Shown one piece after another: positions 1-9,399 of a stretch of DNA of 54,734 bases. Position 1 is the first letter of the stretch, and each line of letters starts with the position of its first letter. The stretch covers positions 1 through 54,734 of the forward strand of contig JAGOTG010000017.1 of NCBI GenBank assembly GCA_018061965.1, written 5' to 3'. The position numbers and the translations under genes are program-made. The notes beneath the pieces are model-generated. The model had not been told where the DNA came from, made no database searches, and was given only the letters and a program-made list of their open reading frames with translations. The stretch is from Legionellaceae bacterium (lineage in GTDB: Bacteria; Pseudomonadota; Gammaproteobacteria; Legionellales; Legionellaceae).

Positions 1-21
1 TTATTAAGAAAGTTAAACTAG
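1..21 (+). CDS. possible 3' end of an upstream gene (partial)
   Basis: Frame 1 is open from the window edge to a TAG at 19-21 and would end in LLRKLN. A terminator-like hairpin follows 12 nt later, which fits the end of a plus-strand gene. Only six residues are visible, so the product cannot be named and the reading could be chance. Confidence 0.25.
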   Translation, partial: LLRKLN

Positions 22-32
22 GTTATAAAGCT

Positions 33-57
33 GTGCAGTAACAATTACTGCACTTTT
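33..57 (+). terminator. rho-independent terminator
   Basis: A perfect 9-bp stem (33-41 with 45-53) closes a 3-nt loop and is followed by TTTT at 54-57. The shape and orientation suit termination of plus-strand transcription entering from the left edge of the window. Confidence 0.6.
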
Positions 58-70
58 ATATAATTAAAAC

Positions 71-105
71 TGTTACCCATGTCCCGTTACATGTGTTACC
101 TATGT
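71..105. repeat. direct repeat resembling an insertion-sequence end
   Basis: The 12-mers TGTTACCCATGT (71-82) and TGTTACCTATGT (94-105) differ at one base and start 23 bp apart, with a further GTTAC between them. Iterated GTTACCCATGT-type motifs are seen at the ends of some transposons, for example in the IS481 family. No transposase is present here, so at most this is an end remnant. Between 106 and 272 nothing else is recognisable. Confidence 0.3.
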
Positions 106-272
106 TACAGGGCTATACACTTGTCCGAGGGATCCAGGACGCTCTTTATTTGAAAGTGATTAGATGGGTTGCAAATACCTGTTTAAAAATGACATTACCT
201 CAACAATTTCCGCTCATAAACTATCTTAATAAGGTGATAAGACTATTTATTAGCTATGTGGGGGGAGGCCCT

Positions 273-294
273 CATCCCCGCATACGCGGGGATG
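273..294. repeat. REP-like GC-rich palindrome downstream of fis
   Basis: A 9-bp stem, CATCCCCGC (273-281) with GCGGGGATG (286-294), closes a 4-nt loop. It lies 9 nt beyond the fis stop. On the minus strand no T-run follows; on the plus strand T residues follow at 300-305. A related shorter palindrome lies at 49732-49749, so this looks like a dispersed extragenic palindrome rather than a dedicated fis terminator. Confidence 0.5.
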
Positions 295-303
295 ATATCT
301 TTT

Positions 304-585
304 TTAGTCACGTGAACCGACATATTTGTCATCAAAATAATGACGTAATTTTGTGCGCAATGTTCCACGGCTAATGCCCAACATGACCGCAGCACGAGAT
401 TGGTTATATTTGCAATGTTCCATAACTGCTTTAAATAGAGGTGTTTCCACTTCTTCAAGCACAAATTGATACAAATCGACAGGATCAGCGCCCTTTAATT
501 CTGAGAAATACTTTTGCACCGATTGTGTAACACTTGCCGCTAAGGAAGCGGTTGTATCACCTGCTTCATTGCTTATTGTTGTCAT
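304..585 (-). CDS. fis: DNA-binding protein Fis
   Basis: A 93-residue nucleoid-associated protein that bends DNA and adjusts transcription of rRNA/tRNA and growth-phase genes as a homodimer. The C-terminal third holds the Fis helix-turn-helix: residues 61-84 begin NQSRAAVMLGISRGTLRTKL, which is close to the family pattern NQTRAA..LGI.RGTLRKKL. The length is near the usual 98. An AGGAG lies just upstream of the ATG at 585. In enteric bacteria fis follows dusB; here the gene upstream is a 655-residue protein of unknown function, so the classical dusB-fis operon is not present. Confidence 0.93.
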   Translation of the reverse strand: MTTISNEAGDTTASLAASVTQSVQKYFSELKGADPVDLYQFVLEEVETPLFKAVMEHCKYNQSRAAVMLGISRGTLRTKLRHYFDDKYVGSRD

Positions 586-694
586 TATTATTAACTCCTT
601 TGCTTTAAAAGACTTATTTTAGCGAATTGCATAATTCTTGACAAGCTAATAATCAACCAACCAGAAAAAATATGTCTGGTCCGCATCTTTTAGC

Positions 695-2662
695 TCAGCG
701 TAGCTGCACCGGTAGATTAAATGGCTGCGTAGGATGAGGCCCGGTCTGCCCTTCTTGACTGACAAAAGTTTTACCAAAAAACTGATAGCGACTTAAATTC
801 GTAGCTGACTTCAAAAAAACCGTTGCGCCTAGTGACACCGCGAATACGCAGATAGGAACCGTGTAATCAATCAAGCAAGGCAAGACTAAAAATGTAAAAC
901 AAGGATTCCCCGTCATAATACCAATAGCGACTGCCAAACCCATCGCAGCAAGCAATAATGCCACGAGAGAAACATATGGAAATTTTCCGCGCCAAGTGGG
1001 GTTAGGGTTGGGAAACACAAATTGTGCTTGCTCATTCTGGTATTGGGACTCAAAGCGCTGAGTAGCTACTACTAACTCAGAAAATTGACGACCCAAACTT
1101 ATAATCTTATTTTGCGCTTTCAACTCATCAAGCTGCCTATGAACCTTGTCTAATTCTTTAGCTAGACCAGACCCAGGCTCTAACTCAGGCGGAACCAACG
1201 GTGTAATCGCTTCTATTTGATCATGAAGTTGTTGGCACTTAATTTCTAAGGTGTCCTGACCAAAATGGTCTCGATACATCTGTTCAAATTGTTGCAGTGT
1301 GTGAGAACAATCATGGTATTGCACAATCTGCTCAAGCCGAGTATTCAACACAACAATTAAGTCTAAAATTTGCTGAGACAAACATGTTTTGGACAAATGG
1401 TATGCAGAAATCTTTCCGGCAAGCACAGTTAAATTCTTTTTAACAACTAATTCAGCCTCTAAACGCAAAAGTAAATTCCCAATAAGACGGCCTGCATCTT
1501 CCTGATACTGGGTTTTTTTAGGTGCTGCAATGGTAAATGAATCATATAAATTCGAATTAAAATCTGAGAACTGATGATTAGATAATTTCGTATGAACGTA
1601 ACTAGCTCCTAGTGAAGTAGGCGCCAGATAATGCGTTGTAGCAGCAGCTAACCAACTGGGTGCCCATTGCTTGGCTACTTCCACGGTGAGCATACCCAAT
1701 TCCGACTGGACGGAGTCAGACGGACGAAACACAATTGCATCAAAAATAAATTTGAGCTTATCAGCGGGCTTTAGATAAGAAAATGGGTTAGGATGGCATA
1801 CCGGCGAATCAAAGCAGTCTAAAATAGGTATCATAGAACCATTCAAATGCTGCTCTAGCAAAGAAGCACTAATCGGCTCTTCAATAGGCACCAGTTGATC
1901 TTGCAAAAATTTCAGAATATCCACACGTTTTTTATGCTCTATTTCCATGTTTCCAGTAACAACATTCAACGCAACTGGTGCATGGTTTGATGCATAAAAG
2001 CGCTGAATTTCACAGCGCAAAGTGTTTAATGCATTGTGAATTGTTTCAGGAGTCACCTCTGTTTGCAGATAAGCATAGAACTTAAAAGCACGAATCCGTT
2101 CCAACAGGATGATCTTCTCGGTATCTACTTGTAAATGGAAATAGCTGCGTAATTTACTATGCAAATCTTTGGGCATCAGAGTAAATGCACTCTGCCATTG
2201 TGCAGATCTATGATATAGATTTTCCCATAACGTCTGCGTTCCACTACACGATAGTGGGTTTAGGGCTTGAAGCAATTCCCACACTAAGACGCCAAGCAGG
2301 AAACTATCCGCGTGGTCGAGGTCAACAGATCCCATTTGTTTAAGCAATTTAAAACAAGCGTCTAATTCCGGCAACGCTTCGTTGAAGCGGCTATAAAAGA
2401 GTATTTGAGGAAAAAGAGTTTTATGCCTCTGCGTTTCTTGGACTGGCCCTTTGACAATGGCGCGCAACAGCGTGACTATTCGATAAAGACACCAAGCTTG
2501 CCTAGATCGTAGAGGAAGCTGAGCCTGCTCAATTTGCGAAAATTGCAGCCCGGGATCGAAATCGATCCTTGCTGTGATTAATGTGGATTCAATAACAGCC
2601 AACCGCTTCAAAAAATCTTGATATGCTTGCGCTTGGTAGTGCTCAAATACAATGTACCTCAT
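695..2662 (-). CDS. uncharacterised protein with C-terminal membrane segments
   Basis: I do not recognise this 655-residue protein. Most of it is polar and predicted helical, with a coiled-coil-like stretch at about 495-545 rich in E, L, Q and K. Two hydrophobic segments at roughly 570-590 and 600-625 could anchor it in a membrane, leaving the large N-terminal part on one side. No signal peptide is visible. The ATG at 2662 lies 13 nt after the stop of the DUF945-type gene, so the two are probably co-transcribed; no strong Shine-Dalgarno is seen. A membrane-tethered scaffold or a secreted effector are both open possibilities. Confidence 0.75.
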   Translation of the reverse strand: MRYIVFEHYQAQAYQDFLKRLAVIESTLITARIDFDPGLQFSQIEQAQLPLRSRQAWCLYRIVTLLRAIVKGPVQETQRHKTLFPQILFYSRFNEALPELDACFKLLKQMGSVDLDHADSFLLGVLVWELLQALNPLSCSGTQTLWENLYHRSAQWQSAFTLMPKDLHSKLRSYFHLQVDTEKIILLERIRAFKFYAYLQTEVTPETIHNALNTLRCEIQRFYASNHAPVALNVVTGNMEIEHKKRVDILKFLQDQLVPIEEPISASLLEQHLNGSMIPILDCFDSPVCHPNPFSYLKPADKLKFIFDAIVFRPSDSVQSELGMLTVEVAKQWAPSWLAAATTHYLAPTSLGASYVHTKLSNHQFSDFNSNLYDSFTIAAPKKTQYQEDAGRLIGNLLLRLEAELVVKKNLTVLAGKISAYHLSKTCLSQQILDLIVVLNTRLEQIVQYHDCSHTLQQFEQMYRDHFGQDTLEIKCQQLHDQIEAITPLVPPELEPGSGLAKELDKVHRQLDELKAQNKIISLGRQFSELVVATQRFESQYQNEQAQFVFPNPNPTWRGKFPYVSLVALLLAAMGLAVAIGIMTGNPCFTFLVLPCLIDYTVPICVFAVSLGATVFLKSATNLSRYQFFGKTFVSQEGQTGPHPTQPFNLPVQLR

Positions 2663-2675
2663 AAAAAAAATTCAT

Positions 2676-4184
2676 CTATAATGCCAACAATGTTGGGTTA
2701 AAAGGGTGTCCATTGATAAACAGATTTCCATCCATTAATTTTAGTAATACCAAATAGTCCGTCCCTTCTTGAACCAAAATACCTTCGTCAGTCCACTCTT
2801 TAATTTTTGCATCCGCTTTCGTAGAAAGCTGTGACTCAGATATATTTGGGTTTTCCACACTAGTCATAGAAGGCAATGACGGCTTCTTTTTATCCGGAGT
2901 ACTATTTGGCGCAACAACAGCAACCGGTTCTTGCATTTCTTTAGCTAAAGATTGTTTTTGCGCTTGCACCAACATGGCTTTTTTCAGCATCTCCTTTAAC
3001 CAAGTTGATAACACTTCCTTGGATACTGTCAAACTACTTTCGCCTTTTATTTTTTGGAGTATTTGTAATGGGTTGGTAAATTTTTCATTGGGCAAAGAAA
3101 GATTGAGATCCATTTTCACCCGACCAGCAGGCATGTTCATATTCATTTCAAAATTATCGAGGCTCACCCGTGCGCCTTTGGATAAAAGAGCGGGCAAATC
3201 GGGTATCAGTGCCCAGAGTAAGCGTTGGGTATCGTGTGTAGTAGCCTGTAATTCACGCAATTTTCGGTTCATGACTGCCAAAACATTCGCATCTAAATTT
3301 TGAAAAGAGAGGTCAAATACATAACGAGAGCCTACTTTATCTCCTAACGTTATTTGATTTATTTTCGCAGAAAAAGAGGAGTTAAATAACCCATCGTGCA
3401 TATCGCTGTCTGAATGGAGCTGAACGTCATTGAGGCGAAATACGGGAAGATCCTTATGAAATAAAGCTAAAGATGGTAAACTCAATTGCGCCGTCCCGAT
3501 ATATAAATTATCTAATGCTTGATGCATATCATAACTACCCTTCACTGGGCCTAATAATCCCTTCACATCTTTGTTTTTCCAAGAAAAACCTTTTAAAGAT
3601 AAGTCTCCTTGCAAATGCTGTTTATCTCCCGACACGGCTATGTTGGTCACCATACCTAACCACTGAAAAAAGTTATCGTCTTTTTTCGCATTCATCCTAT
3701 ATTGTGGAATACTACATTGGACGGTAGTTTTGTTCAAATAATTGACTATAACATTGATGGTATACTCAAATTTTTCAGCGTTATAATTGTAATATTTGTC
3801 CAACTCTTTCTCAACAGAAGTAGGGAGATGCGCCTTGGTATGGGCATAGCCCAAACCAAAATGCAATCTGGAATTCACCCACATCATGGGACCATGGTAA
3901 ATCTCTAACGGAAAATCGAAGGTATAGGCCTTTTTTAGAGGAAATACTGTGCGATGCAAGGATTGATTTGTTGAGGACTCTGGAATTTGTATCGTCCATT
4001 TTAACTCGGCATGAGAGCGAAACCATCCGCGTTGATAATGCTGTATCGTTACTTTGAACTCGCCGGATTGATTGAGCACATCAATATTTTTTTTCAAGAT
4101 TTTTTCGGTACCTACGCCCATACCATAATAGCTACAAAGTACGATCAACAGAAAAACAACACTCAAACCCATCCACTTTTTCAT
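2676..4184 (-). CDS. YdgA-like DUF945 family protein
   Basis: About 502 residues with one N-terminal hydrophobic segment (KKWMGLSVVFLLIVLCSYYG), a signal anchor or signal peptide placing the rest in the periplasm. The following ILKKNIDVLNQSG and the YQRGWFRS element match the start of DUF945/YdgA proteins, a bacterial family of unclear function. The ATG at 4184 is chosen because GGGGG lies 7 nt upstream; the ATG at 4190 is too close to it. A low-complexity Pro/Ser/Lys stretch precedes the last 60 residues. It is followed after 13 nt by the 655-residue gene and probably forms an operon with it. Confidence 0.7.
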   Translation of the reverse strand: MKKWMGLSVVFLLIVLCSYYGMGVGTEKILKKNIDVLNQSGEFKVTIQHYQRGWFRSHAELKWTIQIPESSTNQSLHRTVFPLKKAYTFDFPLEIYHGPMMWVNSRLHFGLGYAHTKAHLPTSVEKELDKYYNYNAEKFEYTINVIVNYLNKTTVQCSIPQYRMNAKKDDNFFQWLGMVTNIAVSGDKQHLQGDLSLKGFSWKNKDVKGLLGPVKGSYDMHQALDNLYIGTAQLSLPSLALFHKDLPVFRLNDVQLHSDSDMHDGLFNSSFSAKINQITLGDKVGSRYVFDLSFQNLDANVLAVMNRKLRELQATTHDTQRLLWALIPDLPALLSKGARVSLDNFEMNMNMPAGRVKMDLNLSLPNEKFTNPLQILQKIKGESSLTVSKEVLSTWLKEMLKKAMLVQAQKQSLAKEMQEPVAVVAPNSTPDKKKPSLPSMTSVENPNISESQLSTKADAKIKEWTDEGILVQEGTDYLVLLKLMDGNLFINGHPFNPTLLAL

Positions 4185-4283
4185 GCACATGCCCCCAAAA
4201 TACTCTTCCCTATTCTGCACTTGAATTCTGAAATGATCAACCCAAGAATCGTGCCTGAAACAACGTCCCATTTGGACACAATC

Positions 4284-5558
4284 CTAGGCTTCGACTCTCT
4301 TACAGTGCGTTTCCTTGATAGTCAAAACCAATAAACAAGCGATGACTGAAAATATAGGAAGCAACCAAAGACCGGCTTGGAAATCAGTCAAACGCAATAA
4401 ATCAACATGATAACCTCGCGTGCCGGCATGCCGATCGACCAAAAACCCAACCAAAGGTTGCAAGCCTGCCCCCACAAAGATTGACATCATATTCGTAAAA
4501 GCAATGGCTGTCCCAATCACAACCCGTTGTGACAGTTCAGTAGACATCGCATAGGCCAAAGCCACTCCATTATTAGTCACACCATACAAGAAAAATATAA
4601 CGCAGACCATAAAAGGCGACAAAAATGGAAAATATACAAATGCAGACGTGAATATCACACCACAAATTCCTGACAGCATCATCAGTGGTTTGCGTTTACC
4701 AATTTTGTCAGATAAATGACCAAATATAGGTCCCCCAATGACCCAACCGATAAAGATCAAACCTACTGCGAACGCAGCGCAATGCACTGTCAAACCTCGT
4801 CCGTAGGCTAAATAAGCCGGCCCCATGGATTCACCGATGACCGTCGTGGGTGCATACAAAAAACCTGCGTATAATGCATTAAGCCAAGTTTGACGACTCG
4901 ACAATACGCGGCGCAAACTTGCCCAAACAGATAATGAGGTCACTGCAGCTTTTTTCAGCTTTTGAGTCACGACAGTTGGCACAGGATTATCTTGGATAAA
5001 ACGAAACAACAATACCGCCAAAATAATAAAAATACCTGACACAATGACCATACTTTCTCGCCACCCTACTGCGGTCACTAAAAAAGACAAAGGCGCTTGT
5101 CCAGCAGATGCCCCTAACATCCCAAGCGCTTGCGTCAATCCAGCCAACAACCCTAGTTTTTCAGGAGGAAACCAGGATGTTGCCAAACGTAACGCAGAAA
5201 TAAATGCAAATGCAGCACTAAAACCAATCAGAACTCGCGCAAAAGAAGCCATGTATAATCCATGCGACATGGCAAACACGCAGCAGCCCACAGCAGTTAT
5301 TAAAGACATCGACGTCAATAAATAACGAATTTTAATCCGATCAACGGTTAAGCCAACAGGTATCTGCATAATAATATAAGGTATATAGAAAAATGCCGTC
5401 AGGGTCGTAAACCCCACTTCATTAATCCCAAAATCGGCTTGTAATTCACGGTGCATGACCCCGGGCGCTACACGAGCCAAATAATCAGAAAAATAAAAAG
5501 TCGCGGCCAAACCCCAAACAAACCATGCTTGAGATAGCTTAAAAAACTTCTTTGGCAT
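4284..5558 (-). CDS. MFS transporter
   Basis: A 424-residue polytopic inner-membrane protein with about 12 hydrophobic segments, of the major facilitator superfamily. After TM2 comes the loop GLTVDRIKIRYLL, matching the family motif G-x-x-x-D-R-x-x-R/K, and the equivalent in the second half is HLSDKIGKRKPLM. The N-terminus AWFVWGLAATFYFSDYLARV resembles MFS members of intracellular gammaproteobacteria. ATG 5558 is preferred to an in-frame TTG at 5585 because GGAG sits about 10 nt upstream. The substrate cannot be read from sequence. It is divergent from the SseB-like gene, with a large perfect palindrome between them. Confidence 0.88.
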   Translation of the reverse strand: MPKKFFKLSQAWFVWGLAATFYFSDYLARVAPGVMHRELQADFGINEVGFTTLTAFFYIPYIIMQIPVGLTVDRIKIRYLLTSMSLITAVGCCVFAMSHGLYMASFARVLIGFSAAFAFISALRLATSWFPPEKLGLLAGLTQALGMLGASAGQAPLSFLVTAVGWRESMVIVSGIFIILAVLLFRFIQDNPVPTVVTQKLKKAAVTSLSVWASLRRVLSSRQTWLNALYAGFLYAPTTVIGESMGPAYLAYGRGLTVHCAAFAVGLIFIGWVIGGPIFGHLSDKIGKRKPLMMLSGICGVIFTSAFVYFPFLSPFMVCVIFFLYGVTNNGVALAYAMSTELSQRVVIGTAIAFTNMMSIFVGAGLQPLVGFLVDRHAGTRGYHVDLLRLTDFQAGLWLLPIFSVIACLLVLTIKETHCKRVEA

Positions 5559-5619
5559 TTCTATATCACTCCGTTTAAATATCAATGGTCAGTCCAAGCC
5601 CCTAGGCTCGAGATGATGT

Positions 5620-5670
5620 ATATACCCAATAAACTTCAAAATGTTACGTTTTGAAGTTTATTGGGTATAT
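5620..5670. repeat. perfect 22-bp inverted repeat in a divergent intergenic region
   Basis: Arms 5620-5641 and 5649-5670 are exact reverse complements of 22 nt around a 7-nt spacer (TGTTACG). The region lies between the starts of the MFS gene (minus) and the SseB-like gene (plus), so a terminator role for either is unlikely. It could be a regulator-binding site, a cruciform, or a small non-autonomous mobile element. There is no poly-T tract. Confidence 0.75.
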
Positions 5671-5786
5671 GTTTGCGAGCCACCAAAAAATCTGTATATT
5701 TTACTGTTTTTATAAGGAAGAAAGAGTATACTCGTATAGTTTAAAATTTCAACTCACTACGCCCAGGCTCCTAAGGTTCCTTATCC

Positions 5787-6182
5787 ATGAACGCACTTGA
5801 ACAAGCCGTTGACATCGCCATCCACAAGAACGGAGATTCTATCAGTGCCAATAAAGCGTATTTAGAATTTATCAAAGCAAATTTTATCATTCCAATTGAA
5901 AAACAAGATCAAGCAGATAGTGAACCACAAGTATTGTATTTAGCCACGGACACCCAAACATTCTTACCAGTATTTTCCAATATGCTCTATTTCGATGCTT
6001 GGGCCGAACCTATAAAAAATGATATCCAAATCCTCAAGCTTTCAGGTGTAGACCTTCTTAAAGGATTAGGCGAAACCACGTATGTCAGCTTCAATATTGG
6101 AAGCCCTGTTTATAAAGAATTTAATCCTGGTGAATTAGCCAGAATGCGGAGTATGATCCTAAAATTGTTTGGGAATAAATAG
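5787..6182 (+). CDS. SseB-like N-terminal domain protein
   Basis: A 131-residue soluble protein. The pattern VLYLATDTQTFLPVFSNMLY followed by F-D-A-W and a late VSFNIGSP resembles the SseB N-terminal domain (PF07179), a small alpha/beta domain found in E. coli SseB and many standalone proteins of unknown role. The start is ATG 5787 with AAGG about 10 nt upstream. The gene is followed after 68 nt by the MMPL transporter in the same direction. The family match is by motif impression only. Confidence 0.6.
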   Translation: MNALEQAVDIAIHKNGDSISANKAYLEFIKANFIIPIEKQDQADSEPQVLYLATDTQTFLPVFSNMLYFDAWAEPIKNDIQILKLSGVDLLKGLGETTYVSFNIGSPVYKEFNPGELARMRSMILKLFGNK

Positions 6183-6250
6183 TACAATGCACTGAAACAT
6201 ATACAATAATATGCCTATACTAAAATATAACTAACCAATAATAATTTATT

Positions 6251-8509
6251 ATGACCCAATCAAAAAAATCCTCCATGCACAAATCTGATAGCACATTTTT
6301 TAAACTCGGTCATGGGATCTTTAGATTTCGTAAAGCAATTGTTTGTTTTTGGGGTCTTGTGTTCTGTGCCTGCATTGCATTTATTACATTGGCTATTTCG
6401 CCTTTTAAAGACACCGGCTTTATTGCAGAAGGGTCCATCAGCGATAAAACCGAACAATTTCTAAATAATAAATTAGGATATGCCCACAATGAGTTTGTGA
6501 TTTTGTATCATAGCAAGCATTTGATTGCGACCGATCCCCTCTATCTGCAACAAATCAAAAAATCATTGGAAGGATTAAAAAACTTTCCTATCGAACATGA
6601 TGTGCTCTACCCCCAGGACCAGCAAATATCCGCCGACAAACATACTGCTTATGTAGTGGTCATCCTTAAAACCCAAGAAACCTTAAGTCCGGAAGAGCTA
6701 AAAAAATTCACCTCAACCATCAAAAAACCCAAATCCATGACAATCCAAGTAGGCGGCGAACCTATTTTTATTGAAAACATTAATCAGCAAACTCAAAAAG
6801 ATTTATTCAATGGAGATATGTTTGCCATTCCTGTTTCCCTGATCACTTTATTAATTATTTTTGGATCTGTAACTGCAACCGTTCTTCCTATTGGTATTGG
6901 CGCTTGTTGCGCATTGGTCATGTTAACTATTTTGTTTGGTATCGGTTACCTCACTCCTTTGTCTATTTTTACCTTAAATATTGCTTCTTTGTTAGGTCTG
7001 TGCCTGAGTTTGGACTACGCATTATTTATCATCAATCGCTTTCTTGATGAGTTAAGGAAAAAGCAACCTGTAGAACTCTGTATTCAAATTACATTGGCCA
7101 CTGCTGGTAAAGCCGTGTTTTATAGTGGACTTGCCGTATTTACCAGTATCAGTGCCTTATTGTTTTTTCCAATCAATGTTCTCTATTCTATTGGAATAGG
7201 CGGGTTGGTAGCCGTATTTGTAGCGGTTGCCACGGGACTCACATTACTGCCTGCGTCCTTAAGTTTATTAGGCCATCGCATCAACGCCATGCCTGTACGC
7301 AAACAATTTTTACAACGTTATATCGCCATGGATCCAAAGAGCATTTGGTATAAAATTGCAACGAATGTCGTAAAGCATGCATTCAGGTACTTCTTTTTCA
7401 CCTTGTTTTTTTTATTATTTCTCGCCTATACCATCCTAAAAATTCAGATAGGCATCTCCAATTTGCATGTTCTACCTGAACATTCTGAAAATCAGGTTTT
7501 TTTTAAGACTTATGAAAAAAGCTTCAATGAAGAAGAATTAAATCCCATTGTATTAGTGGTATCTGCGAACAAAGGTTCGATTCTCTCACCTCAATATTTG
7601 TCCAAAATTTACGATTACGTTGAAAAAATAAAAAAGAATGCTGCAGTTGCAGAAGTAAGCAGTATTGTCTCGCTTGATGATTCACTCGACAAAGAAGAAT
7701 ATAAGGCTTTATACCAAGCAAAAACAAGAGATTTGAATTTAGAACAATTTCTTGACCAATCTACTCGACATCAATTTACTGTAGTCAAGGTTGTTAGTCG
7801 TTATTCGCAAGACGCAGACGAAACCAAAAAGCTTATTGAAGATTTACGAATGCTCAAGCCAGGAAAAGGATTAACCACGTCTCTGACCGGATCTCCTGTA
7901 ATCAACGATGAAGTATTAAAAGTTATTGCAAAAATTCTACCCTACGCCATAGCTTGGGTATTTCTCATCACGTACCTAATTTTACTTATCTTATTACGCT
8001 CGATATTCTTACCATTGAAAGCTATTTTTATGAATGTTTTGAGTTTATGTACCAGTTATGGCGTATTAGTATTTATCTTCCAAGAAGGACATTTCCACAA
8101 CCTTCTCCAATTTAGCCCACAAGGTATTTTAGACGTTAATTTAATTATTATACTGTTCTGTGCTCTGTTTGGCTTCTCTATGGACTACGAAGTTTTTCTG
8201 CTCACACGCATCCATGAAGCCTATCAGGAGTATCATGATAATGAAAAAAGCATTGTATTTGGTATCGTAAAAAGCAGTCGAATTATTACCAGCGCCGCTT
8301 TGATTGTCATTGTGCTGTGCGGTTCATATATGGTTGCAGATGTACTCATGGTGAAACAATTTGGCTTAGGAATTGCTGTGGCAATTTTTGTCGATGCATT
8401 CGCCATACGAACCATATTAGTCCCTGCTACCATGGCTTTGGTAAAACAATGGAATTGGTATTTGCCCAAATGGTTGGATAAGCTACTACCCAAAGACCAA
8501 GCTTCTTAA
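6251..8509 (+). CDS. MMPL family RND-type transporter
   Basis: A 752-residue inner-membrane protein with the RND plan: one TM near residues 25-50, a periplasmic loop, a bundle of TMs, then the same arrangement repeated. The TM4-type motif LGLCLSLDYALFI (about 249-261, Asp255) and its duplicate FGFSMDYEVFLLTR (Asp645) carry the S-x-D-Y proton-relay residues of MMPL transporters. Family members export lipids or other hydrophobic molecules using the proton gradient. No periplasmic adaptor or outer-membrane channel gene is adjacent. No clear Shine-Dalgarno precedes the ATG. Confidence 0.88.
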   Translation: MTQSKKSSMHKSDSTFFKLGHGIFRFRKAIVCFWGLVFCACIAFITLAISPFKDTGFIAEGSISDKTEQFLNNKLGYAHNEFVILYHSKHLIATDPLYLQQIKKSLEGLKNFPIEHDVLYPQDQQISADKHTAYVVVILKTQETLSPEELKKFTSTIKKPKSMTIQVGGEPIFIENINQQTQKDLFNGDMFAIPVSLITLLIIFGSVTATVLPIGIGACCALVMLTILFGIGYLTPLSIFTLNIASLLGLCLSLDYALFIINRFLDELRKKQPVELCIQITLATAGKAVFYSGLAVFTSISALLFFPINVLYSIGIGGLVAVFVAVATGLTLLPASLSLLGHRINAMPVRKQFLQRYIAMDPKSIWYKIATNVVKHAFRYFFFTLFFLLFLAYTILKIQIGISNLHVLPEHSENQVFFKTYEKSFNEEELNPIVLVVSANKGSILSPQYLSKIYDYVEKIKKNAAVAEVSSIVSLDDSLDKEEYKALYQAKTRDLNLEQFLDQSTRHQFTVVKVVSRYSQDADETKKLIEDLRMLKPGKGLTTSLTGSPVINDEVLKVIAKILPYAIAWVFLITYLILLILLRSIFLPLKAIFMNVLSLCTSYGVLVFIFQEGHFHNLLQFSPQGILDVNLIIILFCALFGFSMDYEVFLLTRIHEAYQEYHDNEKSIVFGIVKSSRIITSAALIVIVLCGSYMVADVLMVKQFGLGIAVAIFVDAFAIRTILVPATMALVKQWNWYLPKWLDKLLPKDQAS

Positions 8510-8645
8510 GGGTCTGTCGAAAATTCTACTAGCTTGGCCAAAACGCTGATTTAATGGCTCCCCGAGTACCTGATTGGCCTATCGGCGTGGGAGCTACAAA
8601 TAGTCCTGCAATTTTGTGTGCTACGCTGCAGATTGTCAACAGACC
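8510..8645. repeat. imperfect inverted-repeat element between convergent genes
   Basis: The sequence GGGTCTGTCGAAAATTC at 8510-8526 is mirrored imperfectly by GATTGTCAACAGACC at 8631-8645, and an inner stem (GGCTCCC near 8553 with GGGAGCT near 8589) lies within. A close relative of the left arm, GGGTCTGTTGAAAATTT, occurs at 15654-15670. The element fills the gap between the MMPL stop and the outer-membrane protein stop. It may be a small repeated element or a bidirectional terminator. Confidence 0.4.
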
Positions 8646-8651
8646 TTACGG

Positions 8652-9314
8652 TCAACCAAAACGAAGCGCTACTTTTCCAAAAACAGAGTATAAAAAAGGC
8701 ACGAAATCTAATACAGGATTGATTTCCGACTCACCATAGCCCGCAGTATAATTTGCGCCGATCTCAACCATCACCCGCTCATTTACTAAGTAATTTGCGC
8801 CAAACCCAAATGTCGGAGAAATACGATACGCATCGTTGATTTCGTCTTGGCGAAACACGCTAGCTATCCCAACGCTTGAAAAGAAACGAACACTCGTCTT
8901 CGGGACGACTAACATTATTTTTCCGCTTAAAGAAGCAGTTTGAGTTTGTGTGTTTAATACGACTGTGTTTTGATCAAACGCATATAAACTATACTCATCA
9001 AAAGTAATCTTGGCGTCAGGAAACGCCATATAGTTTGCTTCCAACGCAAAATACGGTGTCAATTCATATCCCAGAGAAAGTCCCCAAACAGCGCCGCCTT
9101 CGTCAACTACTAGGGGTGTGGAGATAATAATTGCAGAATTTTGGTTTTCCACACTGGGTACCAAACCTTGCCACGTGGTAGAACCCCAGCCACCTACTCC
9201 TCCAAAGTAAATGGGATGAGTAAATAAATTTTTTGTTTCTTCTATTTTTGCTTCTTCTGCAGCATGCACTGCACTAAACCAACACAAAAGAACTGCAGAA
9301 ATGAATTTTTGCAT
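8652..9314 (-). CDS. outer-membrane beta-barrel protein
   Basis: A 220-residue protein with a signal peptide (residues 1-18, ending A-V-H-A) and a mature part of alternating polar/hydrophobic strands rich in Gly, Tyr and Phe. The segments LGYELTPYFALEANYM and GFGANYLVNERVMVEIGANY are typical barrel strands with short turns, as in OmpW/OmpA-type eight-stranded barrels. The last residues, VFGKVALRFG, resemble a terminal beta-strand, although the final residue is Gly rather than Phe. Its role is unknown. Confidence 0.75.
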   Translation of the reverse strand: MQKFISAVLLCWFSAVHAAEEAKIEETKNLFTHPIYFGGVGGWGSTTWQGLVPSVENQNSAIIISTPLVVDEGGAVWGLSLGYELTPYFALEANYMAFPDAKITFDEYSLYAFDQNTVVLNTQTQTASLSGKIMLVVPKTSVRFFSSVGIASVFRQDEINDAYRISPTFGFGANYLVNERVMVEIGANYTAGYGESEINPVLDFVPFLYSVFGKVALRFG

Positions 9315-9399
9315 CTAACAATCCATTGAAGTGTAATGACTCACGCGTCCTGTGCCTAGATATAAGCAAAGACAAATAATGGGGTCAAACTCATGGCTC

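Noticed and set aside
71..105. CRISPR or iteron array
   Set aside because: Only two copies of a 12-mer are present, with no replication gene nearby.
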